Assembly: GCA_030645915.1 (NCBI GenBank)
Contig: JAUSNO010000017.1
Location: 248,001 to 312,000, forward strand
Length of the DNA stretch: 64,000 nucleotides
Direction of reading: 5' to 3'
Origin: Undibacterium sp.
GTDB taxonomy: Bacteria; Pseudomonadota; Gammaproteobacteria; Burkholderiales; Burkholderiaceae_D
Numbering within the stretch: the stretch's first letter is position 1; each line of letters opens with the position of its first letter. The notes below the pieces were generated by a model. It worked only from the letters and a program-made list of their open reading frames with translations, ran no database searches and was not told the origin of the DNA. A program made the translations under genes and the position numbers. This document shows positions 54,430 through 62,981 of this stretch, piece after piece.

Positions 54430-55394
54430 GGGGTGGCGAAGTGATCAAAAGAGCTTAATGGTAGCGAGACCGGCTGGCCAAAATCATCCAGCAAGCGCAG
54501 GCCTTTTTGCTGTTCTATGCAGCCGATGCGCGTCACTGCCGTAGCGCAGGCAAGCCCGGCCGCGATGACGGCTGCCCGTTGCGCTGGCGGTGCGGTAAAG
54601 CAGAGTTCGTAATCATCACCGCCAGCCAGGGTGAACTCGCGGCGTTTTGCCAAAGGCTGCTGGCTTAATACCGGTCCGGCAGGCAGGCTGTCTATGTGCA
54701 GGCTGGCACCGACATCGGATCGCTCCAGGATATGCCCGAGGTCGCCAATCAGGCCGTCAGAGATATCGAGTGCGGCGTTGGCAATCCCTCTGAGCGCCAT
54801 CCCTAATGCGATGCGTGGCGTAGGCTGGTGCATGCGTTGCGCGGCTTGGCTGTGCTCTGCAGCTTCCAGTTTGATTTCTTTCCAGTAGCCAGCCAATGCC
54901 AGGCGTGCATCGCCCAAAGTGCCCGAGACCCAGATGTCGTCACCCACTTGCGCCGCATCACGCCGCAGCGCGCTGCCCGGTGGCAGCTCGCCGAAGACGG
55001 TGATACAGATGTTGAGCGGGCCTTTGGTGGTGTCGCCGCCAATCAGGCTACATTGATGCTGATCGGCCAGCGCGAATAAACCATGTGAAAATTTTTCCAG
55101 CCAATCCGGGTTCGCCTCCGGTAACGACAGTGCCAGGGTAAATGCCACAGGCATCGCACCCATCGCCGCCAGATCGGACAGATTCACCGCCAGGCATTTG
55201 TGCCCCAGCATGACAGGGTCAGCGTCGGGAAAAAAATGCCGCCCCGACACCAGCATGTCGGTGGAAATGGCCAGCTGCATGCCGGGAGTAGGGTTGATCA
55301 GCGCGCAGTCGTCGCCTATGCCTAGCGCGATGCGTGGATCGGATACGGTATGTTGCGCAAAGTAGCGCTTGATGAGGTCGAATTCTGAGAGCAT
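54426..55394 (-). CDS. thiL: Thiamine-monophosphate kinase
   Basis: A 322-aa enzyme phosphorylating thiamine phosphate to thiamine diphosphate. N-terminal SEFDLIKRYFAQ, GIGDDCALINPTPGMQLAISTDMLVSGRHF, VNLSDLAAMGAMP, LIGGDTTKGP, ALDISDGLIGDLGHIL and LAGGDDYELCFT are all characteristic. It lies on the same strand as pgpA, coupled by overlap. Confidence 0.96.
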   Translation of the reverse strand: MLSEFDLIKRYFAQHTVSDPRIALGIGDDCALINPTPGMQLAISTDMLVSGRHFFPDADPVMLGHKCLAVNLSDLAAMGAMPVAFTLALSLPEANPDWLEKFSHGLFALADQHQCSLIGGDTTKGPLNICITVFGELPPGSALRRDAAQVGDDIWVSGTLGDARLALAGYWKEIKLEAAEHSQAAQRMHQPTPRIALGMALRGIANAALDISDGLIGDLGHILERSDVGASLHIDSLPAGPVLSQQPLAKRREFTLAGGDDYELCFTAPPAQRAAVIAAGLACATAVTRIGCIEQQKGLRLLDDFGQPVSLPLSSFDHFATP

Positions 55395-55469
55395 GTGGCA
55401 TTGTACTCAAGCACAGGCAGCTTGATAGCAGAAAATGACAGGAGTGCCGAAATATTCAAAACAGGCAAC

Positions 55470-55540
55470 GCCAGCACGCACCATCCATGCGCCTTTCAGG
55501 CCGATATGCTCGCAAACCCGCATGAACAGTGCGTGCTGGC
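55470..55540 (+). repeat. 71-bp palindrome family, copy E
   Basis: A 71-bp element with ends GCCAGCACGCAC/GTGCGTGCTGGC, which pair exactly over 12 bp. The inner part has a few mismatches (CATCCATGCG against CGCATGAACA). It lies in the 336-bp divergent gap between thiL and the gene at 55731. No other gene is evident in that gap. Confidence 0.9.
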
Positions 55541-55730
55541 GGCACAGTAAAATCAACATCATGGCTGTCCGTGTCAAGATCGGGCGTAAATGTGCTTTCC
55601 GTATCCTCGCTTCAATGATACATTTCATCGCCGCTGGCTGGCTGCCGGCGGGCTTTCTTCGACGATCAAATGGCTGTTGCTTGCTGCCGTGGCTAGCCCT
55701 TCAAGCGCAGACAAACAATAAAATGGAAAA

Positions 55731-57557
55731 ATGATGAGTTACGAATTCAATCCTGATAGTCAGGTTTTCGAGTTTCCCAATCCGTACAAGGTGGAGAATA
55801 CCGCCATCATTTGTTCCGGCGCGGTGATGCTGCTGGCGGGGGCATTCACGATGATCTCGGTGCGCGATAGACTGGCGCATGGGTTGAATGGCGGAACGCT
55901 GGCTGTATTGGTGATTTCCATTTTGCTGTTGTTGTTAGGCATTGGTCTGATGGCGCGCGCCTTCACACGTTTGCGTTATTTCTTTGGACGTAACCGGCCA
56001 GACAGTCTGGCGCCTGTCGTGCCTTTGGATAAGGACGGTGATAGCGCGGCGGCTGGCGCTTATAAAGAAACCTTGCGGCAAAACGCGATTACCTATCCCG
56101 AGCCAAAAGGCGCACTCAATGGCTTGTTGTATAGCTGGTTGCCAAATCTGATTTTTGCCCCGAACGTCATTCAGCTGGCGGCGCAAACGCAGTTCTATAA
56201 TTTCTTGTCGCTGCTGGCGACCACCATCAGTTTCTTGTTTTGCTGGCTGCTGTTCGGCCGGGAAGGCACCAATGGCTGGATAGGATTGATCTACGGCGTT
56301 TTCGCCTTTGTGCAGATCATGCGTCCGATGGCAAAAAAAGCCACGGTTAATCCCGCCAACATCAATGCAGGCACTGGCAAGGAAGCGGCCAACGTCGGTG
56401 TCGGCGGCCTGGTCTTGCTGATCGTCCTGGCCGTGCTGGGGCCGGTGATCCTGGGCATGGCCGGTTCGCATCTGCCTGATCTGGCTGACTTGTCGATCAA
56501 TGGCGTGCTGCTGCTGGCCCTGGCGTGCGCGCTGCTCGGCTGCGCCGCGTTTGGGCTGGCCTTGAAAAATCAGTTGCAAGCGGCACCGCAGGCGATAGGG
56601 GCGGCGCGCGTGACACAGACGCTGACGATGAATGCGCATCCCAATAAGTTGGTAGAAGAACTTGATCGCAACTTGATGGAACGCTGGTTTAACCGCATTC
56701 CGAATCGCCGCTACACCCATCGTTCGCCTTCAGTCAGCGGCCAGCAGGGCAAGTTTTCTGCCGAGATTTTTGAAGAAACCCAACCGCGGCCGCAACCTGG
56801 CCGTATTGCTGCGGGCATCGGGCATGCGCTATCAACGCCGCAGTTTTTTTGGCTAACTTGTCTCACCGGTCTGGCCACCTTATTTTTGATCATTGGCGCC
56901 ATCGCTGCCGTCATTGTCTGCCGGCATATTCTGGATGCGCAAGCTTTTGTCACCATGCTGGCGTTTGCCGTGAGCCAGATCGCTGTCGGCATGTTCTGCT
57001 ACGGCGCGGCGCATATTCTGTGGGGACGTTTTGATTTCGTTTCCGAGTTGATCTGGGTCGATATCAGCGGCAGCTATGAGTCGGCTAATGTCAATCTGGG
57101 CAATCAGCTTTCAGGCAATGTGCAGACCTCGAAGAGCGTCATTAATATCGAAAGCATGACCATGCGGGTCTGGGTATCTGAAATCGATACGGTGATCTTT
57201 GGCAAGGATGAAGCGCGCCAATTGACCGGCATGCGCGGCTTGCAAGCAACCGCAGACGATATCGCAGCGACACTGAAATCTTTTGGTGAAACACGCTCGA
57301 TGGTGGTGGCGCCGACATCAACCGAGGATATGGCAAGGGCACAACAGGTTGGGGTAATGAGTCATCTTTTAGGGGGCGCGCATGCCGATGCAAAAAATAC
57401 CTTGCTGACGGCGGCGCTGGGGGCGATTGCAGCACCGGCGTCGACAACGACAACAGAACCATCGATAGAAAAACAGCGATTTTGTGCGCATTGCGGCGCA
57501 CCAGCTGCGCACGACGCGCGTTTTTGCGGCAAGTGCGGAACAGCGTTGGCTGCGTAA
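55731..57557 (+). CDS. Multi-helix membrane protein with C-terminal zinc ribbon
   Basis: This 608-aa protein has about nine or ten membrane helices, for example TAIICSGAVMLLAGAFTMISV, LAVLVISILLLLLGIGLMA, FLSLLATTISFLFCWLLFG, LVLLIVLAVLGPVILGM, LLLALACALLGCAAFGLAL, and two more near residues 380-430. A soluble C-terminal domain follows (about 440-560, with SELIWVDISGSYESANVNLGNQLSG). The last 30 residues form a zinc ribbon (CAHCGAPAAHDARFCGKCG). The family is not recognised and the function is unknown. It is preceded by palindrome copy E and followed by copy F. Confidence 0.8.
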   Translation: MMSYEFNPDSQVFEFPNPYKVENTAIICSGAVMLLAGAFTMISVRDRLAHGLNGGTLAVLVISILLLLLGIGLMARAFTRLRYFFGRNRPDSLAPVVPLDKDGDSAAAGAYKETLRQNAITYPEPKGALNGLLYSWLPNLIFAPNVIQLAAQTQFYNFLSLLATTISFLFCWLLFGREGTNGWIGLIYGVFAFVQIMRPMAKKATVNPANINAGTGKEAANVGVGGLVLLIVLAVLGPVILGMAGSHLPDLADLSINGVLLLALACALLGCAAFGLALKNQLQAAPQAIGAARVTQTLTMNAHPNKLVEELDRNLMERWFNRIPNRRYTHRSPSVSGQQGKFSAEIFEETQPRPQPGRIAAGIGHALSTPQFFWLTCLTGLATLFLIIGAIAAVIVCRHILDAQAFVTMLAFAVSQIAVGMFCYGAAHILWGRFDFVSELIWVDISGSYESANVNLGNQLSGNVQTSKSVINIESMTMRVWVSEIDTVIFGKDEARQLTGMRGLQATADDIAATLKSFGETRSMVVAPTSTEDMARAQQVGVMSHLLGGAHADAKNTLLTAALGAIAAPASTTTTEPSIEKQRFCAHCGAPAAHDARFCGKCGTALAA

Positions 57558-57597
57558 CTTCATTTTTCTGTAATACTGAAATTTAAAACAAGGCAAG

Positions 57598-57670
57598 GCC
57601 AGAGCGCACTATGCATGCGGGTTTTCAGCGTGTCGAGGCTGCAAGCCGCACTGGTGTTGCGTAATGGACC
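57598..57670. repeat. 71-bp palindrome family, copy F (degenerate)
   Basis: It begins GCCAGAGCGCACTATGCATGC and ends with CTGGTGTTGCGTAATGGACC. Left arm recognisable, right arm strongly mutated. Lies between convergent genes. Confidence 0.6.
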
Positions 57671-57710
57671 TGCCTGTTTTTGAAAATATCTTCAACTAGA
57701 CTCTACTGCA

Positions 57711-58004
57711 CTAAAGTATCGGCACTTCTGTTTTGGATGCGCGCAAATCCAAGTGTCCGTCGACGATCCAGATCTCGACGAAAGGGGTTTCTTGCAGATT
57801 GACTTCTATCGCTTTGGTTTCTGCTTCGTTCAGTACCGCTTCTAATCTGACTACGGTGGCGGCGAACTTGATTTCCATTGCGTCGGCAAAGGAGATGCTG
57901 AGATCCGTCGTGACTCTAGACTTGTTGTAAATTTCTCTCCCGTTCGCACGTAGGGCGACCGTGTCATTCTTGAAGCCATCGCGAAGTTTGATGGTGAGCA
58001 GCAT
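57711..58004 (-). CDS. Small hypothetical protein
   Basis: A 97-aa soluble protein (MLLTIKLRDGFKNDTVALRANGREIYNKSRV...) with a mixed beta-strand pattern (TIKLRDG, VALRANG, IEVNLQETPFVEIWIVDG), possibly a small beta-sandwich. No family recognised. It lies downstream of the metzincin-like gene on the same strand, but a terminator separates them. Confidence 0.65.
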   Translation of the reverse strand: MLLTIKLRDGFKNDTVALRANGREIYNKSRVTTDLSISFADAMEIKFAATVVRLEAVLNEAETKAIEVNLQETPFVEIWIVDGHLDLRASKTEVPIL

Positions 58005-58040
58005 AAAGGGAACTCGCTTTCTTATATCGATAAAAACAGT

Positions 58041-58076
58041 GATGCGTCGCGCAGCACGGATATTGCGCGACGCATC
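58041..58076 (-). terminator. Intrinsic terminator after the metzincin-like gene
   Basis: A perfect 13-bp stem GATGCGTCGCGCA/TGCGCGACGCATC with a 10-base loop. Read on the minus strand it is followed by ACTGTTTTTATC. Confidence 0.85.
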
Positions 58077-58090
58077 AAACTTGATTCACT

Positions 58091-60262
58091 TCATTGACGC
58101 ATGCCATTCCAGTAAGACGGATTGCTGAAATTTTCTGCCAGGGCGGAGGCTGGTTTCCGGCCTTGTTTTCGACCGGTTGCAGGCGGTTTGATTGCCATTG
58201 CCGAGAGCATGCTTAAGGTCTCTTTGGCGGCATCCTTATTGCCACTGCGATTTTGTACGTCGGCCAGCGTGGATAATGTCATTTGATGCGAGACAGAATC
58301 GAGCACCGCAGAATTTGCCACCGCCGTGAGCATCTCCGCGCTGAGCTCAACCTCGGCCTTGCGGACACTGACACGCGCTTCAGTATCCTCGGTGATGGTC
58401 TTGAAGTCACGGCTGGCATTGATTCCTTTTAGCAGACGCACATAGTTGGCCATGGGATGTTTAGGATACTTCGCCAGCACCAGGTCAAATGCTTCATTGC
58501 CGTTGCGCAGTGTCTCGTCGTCCGAGCCTAGCATATACAGCAGCTTGCCTTGGTCATCGCCCATGAACAGATCCGCCAGTTCCTCTTCCGCTGCCGTCAC
58601 TGGGTAGCTGACGCGTATGGTGATGATGTCGGACAGTATCTCTGAACCATCCATCGACGTGTATGACGCGCGGATCTGATAATTGCCTGGCTGGTCGAAA
58701 TAGAAACCGTCGCTGCCGTAGCCGATATAAGCGCTGTCCAGAATCACGTCATCGCGCCCGATGACACTTTCGCGTGGGCCGACCAGATGTTCTATGTAGG
58801 GTTCATAGCCCACCACGACGCCGTTGGGCTTGGCGATGACGACTTTGACCAGATTGCAATTAGGGTGTAGCCAGGTATGAACACGCCGCCCTTTGGAATC
58901 GCTGGTGCTCAGTGCCAGTTGCAGCACGACAGGTTCGCCGAGTGCGAATTTTCTTTGGTGGGTGGAGATGCTAAAGGTGAGGCCAGAATCGTTACGCACC
59001 GGATCGGCCATGATCTCGCGTCCCAAGGCCGAGCCAACGGCAAAATTGCTGCCACCCATGATGATATCGTTGCGGAAAGCGTGCCGCAGATGAATGATTT
59101 CTTCATTGTCGAACTGGAACGCAAATTGACTCCAGTAGGTGGATTCGCCACCAGGTGCCGGGTAGTTGAACGGGTAATTCATCCACGATAAGGACAGCGG
59201 GCGATTCGGCACGGCCGGTGTGCCCAATGATTTTTGCCATGAATGCAGCAAGTTGAATCCATGCCCCAGCTCATGCACATAGGTGTACAGCTGCAAGCGC
59301 AATTTTTCGGCTGTTGTTCCGCCGATGCCACGATGAAATACCGCACAACCCTGTCTCTGCTTGCCCTGCTGATCAAACATGATGCCGTATAGGCCAGGCC
59401 CGATGTCGTGATCCTGTGCCGCTACCTGCCAGACCGCCCATTGCGGTGCATCCTGCCATAAGGAAAAATGCGATTGCATCGAGGCGTGCAATTCGGCGTT
59501 GCTCCATTTGACATTGGCACCGGCTGCGCCGACGTTGATGACGTTGGTGCCGGCGCTAGGCAGCATTTCTATTCCCGCTTCGGCATAGGCATTGATCACG
59601 CTCAGATTGCGCGCCGGACCGCCGGACGGCAGTGCGCTGGTGTTGTAGCTACTGAAGACGGGCGTGCTCACATCGGAGACCTTGTCCGTTTCGATGCGCA
59701 CCGTTCTGAATCGGATGGATTCAAAAGCACAATTGTAAATCGAGCCGGGCGAGCCTCCTGTTGAGAAGAACTGTAGCGATGCCGGCGCTTGCGCCTGAAG
59801 GATGGTGCGGCGCTGTATGGTCACCTTGATGACCGGGTTGCCGGCAGAAAAAGTAAAATTTCCCAGGCCCTTGACCACAATTTGGGTAGCGCTCACCGTG
59901 ATGGTCGGCGACTTCACGACCAGCGAGCCGAAATAAGTGGTGGTGCCGCCGCTTACCTGATAAAAGTCCGCGCTGATACGGTTCATCGGACGGGTGCGAT
60001 CAACGTCTACCCTTAGCTCAAGTTGATAGGCGCCTAAAGTACCGCGATAGCGACCGCTGACGGCACGCTTGGCGAGCGGGAAAGGGATGGGAGTGGGCAG
60101 TATCGCTGGATCGGGGTTGGCTGCTGCGCTCATCTCGCCTTCGGTCGGATCACGACCTTCAGCTTCCATGGCGTGTACGGTAGCGATATCGTCTACCGAC
60201 ATTTCTCCGGGCCAGAATTCACCGCCAATTGCTTCACTTCCCGTAGGATCTTGTTGTGACAT
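58091..60262 (-). CDS. Metzincin-like metalloprotease of unknown family
   Basis: A 723-aa protein with a zinc-binding motif HELGHGFNLLH (ligands H330, H334, H340, catalytic E331) and a probable Met-turn in LSWMNYP (M361), the metzincin arrangement. The position normally occupied by Gly in HExxHxxGxxH is Asn. N-terminal residues 60-200 look like a beta-sandwich (RGTLGAYQLELRVDVD, TYFGSLVVKSP). A second beta domain lies at about 420-550 and a helical, TPR-like region at 590-690. No signal peptide is evident, so export by a non-Sec route or a cytosolic role is possible. The ribosome-binding site GGAGATTTCAAT precedes the ATG. Confidence 0.82.
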   Translation of the reverse strand: MSQQDPTGSEAIGGEFWPGEMSVDDIATVHAMEAEGRDPTEGEMSAAANPDPAILPTPIPFPLAKRAVSGRYRGTLGAYQLELRVDVDRTRPMNRISADFYQVSGGTTTYFGSLVVKSPTITVSATQIVVKGLGNFTFSAGNPVIKVTIQRRTILQAQAPASLQFFSTGGSPGSIYNCAFESIRFRTVRIETDKVSDVSTPVFSSYNTSALPSGGPARNLSVINAYAEAGIEMLPSAGTNVINVGAAGANVKWSNAELHASMQSHFSLWQDAPQWAVWQVAAQDHDIGPGLYGIMFDQQGKQRQGCAVFHRGIGGTTAEKLRLQLYTYVHELGHGFNLLHSWQKSLGTPAVPNRPLSLSWMNYPFNYPAPGGESTYWSQFAFQFDNEEIIHLRHAFRNDIIMGGSNFAVGSALGREIMADPVRNDSGLTFSISTHQRKFALGEPVVLQLALSTSDSKGRRVHTWLHPNCNLVKVVIAKPNGVVVGYEPYIEHLVGPRESVIGRDDVILDSAYIGYGSDGFYFDQPGNYQIRASYTSMDGSEILSDIITIRVSYPVTAAEEELADLFMGDDQGKLLYMLGSDDETLRNGNEAFDLVLAKYPKHPMANYVRLLKGINASRDFKTITEDTEARVSVRKAEVELSAEMLTAVANSAVLDSVSHQMTLSTLADVQNRSGNKDAAKETLSMLSAMAIKPPATGRKQGRKPASALAENFSNPSYWNGMRQ

Positions 60263-60659
60263 ATTGAAATCTCCATCAATTAAATGTTAAAAAATAAATT
60301 CAAAATGTTGCAAGTACCAAACATTTATCTGCATTGCCTTACCTCCTTTCTTTTGGATAGAAATGACAGCGTGCACAATTCACTCCGACAAAAAAATAGC
60401 AACGCCATACGCAATGGAATCGACTGTCAGGAGTGGGCATTCATTTTTATTTCTTTTTAATAATAAAAAGACAATTAATTTTACTAAGTGTAGTTGGTAT
60501 ATTTTGCTTATCAATATGCATTTAGTAACATTGATAAACGGCAAATTTTATTTGTACGCGAATGCGCTGGAGAAGGCCGAGTTGTGAGGATGAAGAATCG
60601 GTGAGCGAGCTTGTCAGTACGGGCTGAAAAAACGGTAAATTTATGTTGAAATGGGCAAT
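60263..60659. other. AT-rich intergenic region
   Basis: About 400 bases upstream of the metzincin-like gene are markedly more AT-rich than the flanks. A 74-codon plus-strand frame (60363-60587) gives an implausible protein. It probably holds the promoter of the minus-strand gene and nothing else I can support. Confidence 0.45.
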
Positions 60660-60730
60660 GCCAGCACGCACTGTCCATGCGCCTGTCAGGCCTATCTGCC
60701 CGCAAACCCGCATGGGGTGGGCGTGCTGGC
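60660..60730 (+). repeat. 71-bp palindrome family, copy G
   Basis: It has ends GCCAGCACGC/GCGTGCTGGC and middle ATGCGCCTGTCAGGCC, then CCCGCAAACCCGCATGG. Exactly 71 bp, like copy E. The inner arms have several mismatches. It lies downstream of the rubredoxin reductase stop and could act as a transcript-end hairpin for that operon. Confidence 0.88.
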
Positions 60731-60806
60731 ACGGTGTTGTGGAGAAAAATGGCAAAAAATACGGTGCGACAGCATCGCACCGTATCTGAGGGCAGACTAC
60801 AGAAAG

Positions 60807-62003
60807 TTATGCCGCCATACTGCGTGGCGCTAGTATTTCTGCCAGCAAAGATGCGCGTAGTTTGGCGTCTTGCGGGGCGACCGCAAAGCCTTTCATCGCA
60901 TCATCAGCGTCATAGAAGCGGCTAATATTGACTGCACCGTTTTGCGTGTGTTCCCAGCGCCCCAGTGCGGCAAGCTGCGGCGCTGGCGCTACCAATGCGA
61001 TCGGGCAGCTAGGCGTTTTTACGATGACGGGCGCAGGCTTTAAATCGATCTGCGTGATTTCGCCGGTCAGGCTGCGGGCAATCGCACGGGCGGCTGTCAT
61101 GATGGGGGCGATATACGGCAATACCGGGCGCGATCCATCCTCAGGATTGGTGTATTGCGCGCAATCACCCAGGGCATAGATATCCTTGATGCTGGTTTGC
61201 CCTGTGGTATCGACCAGGATGCCTCTGTCTGTCTCCAGCCCGGCTGCTTGCGCCAGACGCAAATCGGCGCGCAGTCCGACGGCAGAGAGCACGATGTCTG
61301 TGGTAAATACGTCACCGTTGGCAAGACTGACCTGAATTTGCCCGTCGCCTGTGGATGCGTCATCAATACTGCTCGCTGTGGTGCCCAGCTTAAAGTTGAC
61401 CCCGCGTGATTCAAGCGCATTTTTCAGTGCCAGTGAAATCTGCTTCGGTGCCAGTGCCGCCAAGGGTAGAGCATTTGGATCGAGCACGGTGATAATGTGG
61501 CCGGCGCCAGCCAGGTCGTCGGCAAATTCGCAGCCGATCAAGCCTGCACCGAGGATAGTAATGCGTGCCGGCGCACCAGTGGTAGCGATGCTGTCGCGCA
61601 GCTTTGCGTAGTCGGTCACATTATTGACTGACATGACTTTGCCCGCAGCATTGCCTGCAATCGGCAGGCGGATAGGCTGGGCGCCAACCGCAATCACCAG
61701 CTTGTGGTATTCAAAATCGCCTACGCTGGTGTTGATGATTTTGTTGGCGCTATCAATCTGGTTCACTGTCGTGAATTGCAGGATGCTGGCGTTGATCTGC
61801 TCGGCCATCTGCGCCGCTGTCTGGCTGACCAGTTGCGCGGCCTGCTTGTTTTGCGCAAAGGCATTGGACAGCATGGGCTTGGAATAAAAACCACCGTCAT
61901 CGGTAGTGATGATCAGCAAGGGCGTAGTTTTGTCGAGTTTGCGAAACTCGCGGGCGAGCGTGTAACCAGCCATGCCGCTACCGATGATGGTGATGGGTTG
62001 CAT
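60807..62003 (-). CDS. rubB: Rubredoxin reductase (FAD-dependent)
   Basis: A 398-aa pyridine-nucleotide oxidoreductase. The FAD-binding motif is ITIIGSGMAGYTLAREFRKL at the N-terminus, the NAD-binding motif is ARITILGAGLIGCEFADDLAG, and the FAD ribityl block is IYALGDCAQYT. It transfers electrons from NAD(P)H to rubredoxin, encoded 2 bp upstream on the same strand. Nearby rubrerythrin suggests the electrons serve peroxide reduction. Confidence 0.9.
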   Translation of the reverse strand: MQPITIIGSGMAGYTLAREFRKLDKTTPLLIITTDDGGFYSKPMLSNAFAQNKQAAQLVSQTAAQMAEQINASILQFTTVNQIDSANKIINTSVGDFEYHKLVIAVGAQPIRLPIAGNAAGKVMSVNNVTDYAKLRDSIATTGAPARITILGAGLIGCEFADDLAGAGHIITVLDPNALPLAALAPKQISLALKNALESRGVNFKLGTTASSIDDASTGDGQIQVSLANGDVFTTDIVLSAVGLRADLRLAQAAGLETDRGILVDTTGQTSIKDIYALGDCAQYTNPEDGSRPVLPYIAPIMTAARAIARSLTGEITQIDLKPAPVIVKTPSCPIALVAPAPQLAALGRWEHTQNGAVNISRFYDADDAMKGFAVAPQDAKLRASLLAEILAPRSMAA

Positions 62004-62005
62004 GA

Positions 62006-62170
62006 TTACAGCTCTACCATGTCGAAATCAGCCTTGGCGACGCCGCAATCCGGGCATTCCCAGTCGGCTGGAATGTCGTCCCAGCGGGTGCCGGCGGCAA
62101 TGCCTTCTTCTGGCAAGCCCAGCGATTCGTCATAGATAAAACCGCAAACGACGCATTGATATGATTTCAT
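62006..62170 (-). CDS. rubA: Rubredoxin
   Basis: A 54-aa protein with the Fe(Cys)4 motif CVVCGFIYD and [11 protein letters not shown], aromatic residues at the usual positions (Y4, W30) and the [13 protein letters not shown] block. It is a small electron carrier. It sits between rubrerythrin and the reductase, all on the same strand. The start codon follows an AGAGAG site. Confidence 0.96.
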   Translation of the reverse strand: MKSYQCVVCGFIYDESLGLPEEGIAAGTRWDDIPADWECPDCGVAKADFDMVEL

Positions 62171-62202
62171 GGGTATCTCTCTTTTAAATGGGGTTAGGTC
62201 AA

Positions 62203-62694
62203 TTAAGCTGGGTTTGCGGCCGGGTTTGCTTCGAGAACGGCGCGGTAGTGATTGGCGTGGCGCTCTTCCACTTTAGCCAGTGCGGCGAAGCGTTTGGCGG
62301 CTATTTCCAGCGTGCGCTTGAAGTTTTCTGCATGCTCTTTCGATTCAGTAATTTGCTCGTCGTATTCAGCGACAGCGGCGTGGTTGCCTTCTTCAATCGC
62401 CAGGTGGCGGAACTTTGGATACATCTCTGTGTATTCATAAGTCTCACCTTCAATCGCGATTTCCAACGCGCGCTGCGGTGTCATTTCTGCTTTCGGGTAG
62501 AGCAAATCGAGATGGCCAAAGGCATGCATGACTTCCTGGTCGGCAGTCGCTTCAAAGGCGAGTGCGATATCTTCGGCACCTGCAGCACGCGCCAGTTTGG
62601 CAAAGTAACGGTATTTAATATGCGCCATCGATTCGCCGGCAAAAGCCGATTCGAGGTTCTGGATGGTGACTGAAGGCTTGGCTGTATTGCTCAT
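62203..62694 (-). CDS. Rubrerythrin lacking the rubredoxin domain
   Basis: A 163-aa di-iron protein of the ferritin-like fold with [67 protein letters not shown] and [14 protein letters not shown]. The carboxylate and His ligands of the di-iron site are in place. The C-terminal rubredoxin-type domain of classical rubrerythrin is absent; a separate rubredoxin gene follows 32 bp downstream. It reduces hydrogen peroxide using electrons from rubredoxin. The ribosome-binding site AGGAG precedes the ATG. Confidence 0.93.
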   Translation of the reverse strand: MSNTAKPSVTIQNLESAFAGESMAHIKYRYFAKLARAAGAEDIALAFEATADQEVMHAFGHLDLLYPKAEMTPQRALEIAIEGETYEYTEMYPKFRHLAIEEGNHAAVAEYDEQITESKEHAENFKRTLEIAAKRFAALAKVEERHANHYRAVLEANPAANPA

Positions 62695-62981
62695 TTGAAT
62701 CTCCTGGTGGTGTTTGGTATGAAGTGCTACGGGGTGCTGACAACATGGAACGAATGATAGTGATAGGGTAATTATTTGTAAAATTGATTGTTTGTACTGA
62801 ATCTATAGTCAATTGCTATTGATGGGTTTGGGCCACCCAAATTGACGGCTTTCTTATTCATAAAAATCATGAGGCTCGTACAAATACGTATAAAGTTAGT
62901 GTCTTCCCTCTGCTAGAATCTCAGACCAATGTAAAGTTTTTAGCCAGTCATCAGCAAGTGAACATGAAGGAATCAACCCGC

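Noticed and set aside
55935-56720. 261-codon minus-strand reading frame
   Set aside because: Antisense to the 608-aa membrane protein gene, with an Arg/Gln/His-rich shadow translation.
60363-60587. 74-codon plus-strand reading frame
   Set aside because: In AT-rich intergenic sequence, with composition unlike the rest of the proteins and no start signal.
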